16,476 bases of DNA from an uncultured Bacteroidales bacterium (lineage in GTDB: Bacteria; Bacteroidota; Bacteroidia; Bacteroidales; UBA3663): contig CAJOOX010000235.1 in NCBI GenBank assembly GCA_905236195.1, positions 1-16,476 on the forward strand, in the 5' to 3' direction. Positions within the stretch are counted from its first letter, which is position 1; each line of letters begins with the position of its first letter. The translations under genes and the position numbers were made by a program. The notes under the pieces are model-generated. The model was not told where the DNA came from, did no database searches, and saw only the letters and a list, made by a program, of their open reading frames with translations. Shown piece by piece: positions 14,321 to 16,476 of this stretch.

Positions 14321-15730
14321 CTATTTCAGATATTTTTCCCGTCGGCGGCTGACGCCCGACACATAGTTGCGGGCCTCGTCGGTCGAGAGACGGGTGGTGA
14401 GATGTTTATAAAGTGCGTCGTAGTTGAGCGCGTTGATGCTGGGAAAAGCCTTCGTCAACTTGGCCGACCCGATGAAGGCACGGCTCACGTTGCCTGCTCC
14501 CGTATTGTAACTTGCAATGACGCAGAGCCTGCGGCAGTCGGCATTGTCCACCCGTCCGAACTGATTGAACAGAACGCGCAGATAGGCCGTTCCCAGCCGG
14601 ATATTGTTGTCGGGATTGAACAGGAAAGCGCGCGTTGGGATTTCCTCCTTTCCGTACACAAACCTGTAGGCATCGGCGCCGCCCGAACGGGGGACAAGCT
14701 GCATCAGTCCGTAGGCAGGAATATGGCTGGTGGCCTCCGGGTTGAAACGCGATTCCTGTTCGATGACGGCAAAGATAAGGGGTTCTTCGATTTCGTACAT
14801 CCGGCTGTATTTCGACACGATATCACGATACATGGCGGCAGCCTTCGAGAGGTTATCGGTGACCATCTTCATCTCTACTTTCACAACTTTGCGTTCGCGT
14901 CCGTCCTTGCCGCGCACCTTGCTCACTTTGGGCTGGCTCTGCTTCACTATCTCGCGGGCCACTTCGCGCGTCTTCTCTGCAGGTTGGTGCTGATGGCTGG
15001 CGGCACGCTGTTCGGCGGCAGCCTGACGTGCGGCCTCACGTTCTTCGTTAAGCCTGCGGTTGCCTCCGGTGGACGGAGCCTGGGCGGGTTTCTGCGAAGT
15101 GGCGAGATCCTTACCCTTGCGTACAGGTGCCGGCGGAGCGGGTCGTCCGCTCTTGGGATAAGTCACAGCGCTCAGTCCTGTTGTATCGACGTTGAGCTGA
15201 TAGGCACTGAAATCCAGCAGACCGTCCATCACGGGACGGAGGGTGATGGGTGACGATTTCTCGACCTTCGATGTCCACGGGCAAGTGGTGCCGCGACTGG
15301 TCATCATACGCTCCACCGCCTCGTCCAGCTTGCGCGTCACCGTTGCAAGGTCTTCGTTTTCGTCCACAGCCACCTCGATGGCTACGGTGCCCTTGTCGAA
15401 ATCCACCACCGAACGGCTGTTGTAGTCATCGCTGTACTCCACCCAGCGCGTCGGACTGTCGGTGAGGGCCGAGTCGGCGCCCCATACCATCGCGATGCTG
15501 CCCACATAGCTATCGAACTCCTGTTTCAGCTCGGCCTCGTAGGCTTCGTAATCTCGGACCACCGAGTCGCGGTAGGCATTGAATTCCGAACGCATCGAGT
15601 CGGCTTCCGCCTCAAAGTCCTCACGGCTCTGACGCGTCTCCTGAGCCCTGACTGTGCCGAAAAACATCAGCACTGCCGACAGCAACGCCAGCAGTTTACC
15701 GGATTGGAGGGTATATACTATGTTTCTCAT
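14321..15730 (-). CDS. MltC-like lytic murein transglycosylase
   Basis: This 469-aa enzyme should cleave the MurNAc-GlcNAc bond of peptidoglycan, forming 1,6-anhydroMurNAc ends. Residues 1-29 are a signal peptide (VRA|Q) without a lipobox, unlike the lipoprotein MltC. A helical stretch is followed by an MltC N-terminal-type domain (about 68-185: YVGSIAMVWGAD, RWVEYSDDYNSRSVVDFDKG). A charged, low-complexity linker of roughly 90 residues (about 195-285) comes next. The SLT domain covers about 295-469, with catalytic Glu326 in EQESRFNP, AYGLMQLVP (339-347), NIRLGTAYL and ASYNTGAGNV (406-415). It is the first gene after the only good promoter of the minus-strand operon, so it leads a nine-gene transcript. 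Confidence 0.9.
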   Translation of the reverse strand: MRNIVYTLQSGKLLALLSAVLMFFGTVRAQETRQSREDFEAEADSMRSEFNAYRDSVVRDYEAYEAELKQEFDSYVGSIAMVWGADSALTDSPTRWVEYSDDYNSRSVVDFDKGTVAIEVAVDENEDLATVTRKLDEAVERMMTSRGTTCPWTSKVEKSSPITLRPVMDGLLDFSAYQLNVDTTGLSAVTYPKSGRPAPPAPVRKGKDLATSQKPAQAPSTGGNRRLNEEREAARQAAAEQRAASHQHQPAEKTREVAREIVKQSQPKVSKVRGKDGRERKVVKVEMKMVTDNLSKAAAMYRDIVSKYSRMYEIEEPLIFAVIEQESRFNPEATSHIPAYGLMQLVPRSGGADAYRFVYGKEEIPTRAFLFNPDNNIRLGTAYLRVLFNQFGRVDNADCRRLCVIASYNTGAGNVSRAFIGSAKLTKAFPSINALNYDALYKHLTTRLSTDEARNYVSGVSRRREKYLK

Positions 15731-15761
15731 TATTACAATTGTGTTGCATTGATTTGCGCGG

Positions 15762-15793
15762 CAAATATACGTATTTTTATTGAATACACCAAA
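15762..15793 (-). promoter_or_regulatory. promoter of the nine-gene zinc-ribbon/protease operon
   Basis: On the minus strand, -33 TTTG (15793-15790), 20 nt, then -7 TATATTTG (15769-15762), 31 nt before the transglycosylase ATG. Reading the gaps further down the operon by eye, I found no other TAnnTTTG match, which supports a single long transcript ending at 4736-4767. Confidence 0.75.
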
Positions 15794-15872
15794 TCTGACC
15801 TAAAAAAAATGAGAAGATTCGCATTTTTTAAGCAAATCTGCAGCATTCTTGTCAATTTTTGCTCGTTTTTTC

Positions 15873-16199
15873 TTACAAATCGAAGTTCTCGTCCGACACC
15901 AGCGCCGCCCACAGCCAGAAATACGTATAGTCGCGACCGGTCTTGCCCATTTTGGCTGTGCGCCGGCCGTTCACGTCCTCGAAGCGATATTCTCTTTTAC
16001 CCGCCTGGAGGGTGATGCCCTGGTCATCTATCTCTTTGACGAGGATGGAGGGAAAGAGGCCCGAGGGGTCCTTGTAAGCAATGGAGAGACCGGGCTTCAA
16101 ATCGGAGCGATTCACCTCTGTACGCTCGCTAAATGTATTTGTGATACCGGGGTCACACGGCTGATAATCGACATCGATGATAATTTTGTTCCATCCCAT
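15873..16199 (-). CDS. small orphan protein, function unknown
   Basis: I do not recognise this 108-aa protein. It has no signal peptide, membrane helix or Cys motif. Its pattern is mostly beta: NKIIIDVDYQP, then LKPGLSIAYKDP, SILVKEIDDQGITLQAG and REYRFEDV, ending in an aromatic segment (YTYFWLWAAL at 91-100). It precedes the nine-gene operon on the same strand, but a 142-nt gap containing the operon's own promoter separates them. It also has a possible -7 box of its own upstream. It may be functionally linked to the operon or simply a neighbour. Confidence 0.6.
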   Translation of the reverse strand: MGWNKIIIDVDYQPCDPGITNTFSERTEVNRSDLKPGLSIAYKDPSGLFPSILVKEIDDQGITLQAGKREYRFEDVNGRRTAKMGKTGRDYTYFWLWAALVSDENFDL

Positions 16200-16245
16200 A
16201 GATTTTTTGATTTATTTTATCGGTTTATAATAGTATTTGCCTGAG

Positions 16246-16253
16246 CAAAGATA
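16246..16253 (-). promoter_or_regulatory. possible -7 box for the 108-aa orphan gene
   Basis: TATCTTTG on the minus strand, 46 nt upstream of the ATG at 16199, matches the -7 consensus exactly. The -33 region is poor (TTTCG at 16276-16272, about 18 nt away), so this is weaker than the other promoters listed. Confidence 0.5.
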
Positions 16254-16317
16254 ATGCTTTTTGTTAAATTACGAAAGGAATAGGTGGAAAAATAATTCAA
16301 AAGGTGGTAAAAAAATG

Positions 16318-16333
16318 ACTTTTTGCAAAAAGT
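16318..16333. repeat. perfect 16-bp palindrome
   Basis: ACTTTTTGCAAAAAGT reads the same on both strands. It lies about 120 nt upstream of the orphan gene and could be an operator. It is A/T-rich, so chance is not excluded. Confidence 0.45.
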
Positions 16334-16390
16334 TATTGTGAAGGGTACACAAATTCTGAATTTTTTCTTTTTCTTTTTTTGTGTGAGAAT

Positions 16391-16415
16391 TATCTATATC
16401 TATATCTATAATATC
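16391..16415. repeat. tandem TATATC hexamer tract
   Basis: TATC TATATC TATATC TATA ATATC: about three consecutive hexamer units with a slipped copy. It is a short microsatellite in non-coding sequence. Confidence 0.6.
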
Positions 16416-16476
16416 TACGTTAGTAGTAAAAGAGGTACGCGCGGGCGTATTAGACGGGGGATTGACGGAGGATTGA

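Larger units (their letters stand above)
16200..16476. other. A/T-rich right flank without a recognisable gene
   Basis: I see no coding frame here. The flank contains the possible promoter at 16246-16253, a perfect 16-bp palindrome at 16318-16333, a tandem TATATC stretch at about 16391-16415, and a GGGATTGACGGAGGATTGA-like partial repeat at the very edge. Any gene to the right lies outside the window. Confidence 0.5.

Noticed and set aside
15800..15872. Hairpin AGCAAA/TTTGCT as terminator of the orphan gene
   Set aside because: Six weak pairs with a loop of over 20 nt; the T-run lies on the wrong side for the minus strand.
1..16476. CRISPR array, tRNA, rRNA, insertion sequence or prophage
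   Set aside because: No regularly spaced repeats, tRNA-like cloverleaf sequence, transposase or phage structural frames were recognised on either strand.

Overview
This window looks like a Bacteroidales chromosome, in or near the Prevotellaceae. All the promoters I can recognise are of the Bacteroidetes type: a -7 box TAnnTTTG with a TTTG/TTGC -33 box 19-20 nt upstream. Start codons are preceded by A/T-rich sequence rather than Shine-Dalgarno motifs. Many signal peptides end in A-x-A followed by Gln, and the protein families present (Bacteroidetes-style GH43, paired FKBP lipoproteins beside an Lrp regulator, C25-type protease fold) fit that group. No tRNA, rRNA, CRISPR array, insertion sequence or phage gene was seen.

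Layout. (1) 1-355: no gene of ordinary size. It holds a leftward promoter serving something beyond the left edge and a possible bidirectional terminator. (2) 356-2524, minus: a secreted GH43 glycosidase with a C-terminal beta-trefoil. It is driven by a promoter divergent from the next block. (3) 2734-4716, plus: two envelope FKBP-type prolyl isomerases, separated by a long two-tier hairpin, then an Lrp/AsnC regulator. A strong bidirectional terminator (4736-4767) separates this block from the convergent operon. (4) 15730 down to 4788, minus: nine tightly packed genes that look like one transcript from a promoter at 15793-15762. In order of transcription they encode: an MltC-like lytic transglycosylase; a zinc-ribbon protein with a C25/caspase-like protease domain; an SPFH-like coiled-coil protein with a zinc ribbon at each end; a small basic-tailed protein; a zinc-ribbon, N/Q/S/T-rich, single-TM, Sel1-repeat protein; a CsgG/LpoB-like protein with a FlgT_C-like tail; a DUF6175-like secreted protein; an LPP20-domain secreted protein; and an LPP20-domain lipoprotein. 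(5) 15873-16199, minus: a small orphan gene with its own putative promoter, followed by an A/T-rich flank to the right edge.

Block 4 is the interesting part. Three predicted cytosolic or inner-membrane proteins carry four zinc ribbons with exactly the same Cys spacing (CxxC-x10-CxxC). The other large members are periplasmic or outer-membrane modules: a cell-wall lytic enzyme, CsgG/LpoB-like and LPP20-like domains. My inference is a trans-envelope assembly. An SPFH/zinc-ribbon scaffold and a Sel1 protein would sit at the inner membrane, a caspase-fold protease would be held in the cytosol by a shared zinc-ribbon code, and the envelope modules would sense or remodel peptidoglycan. It resembles a Bacteroidetes counterpart of YdjI/Psp-type envelope-stress systems, possibly with a proteolytic or cell-death arm. 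The domain assignments rest on visible motifs. The joint function is a hypothesis.
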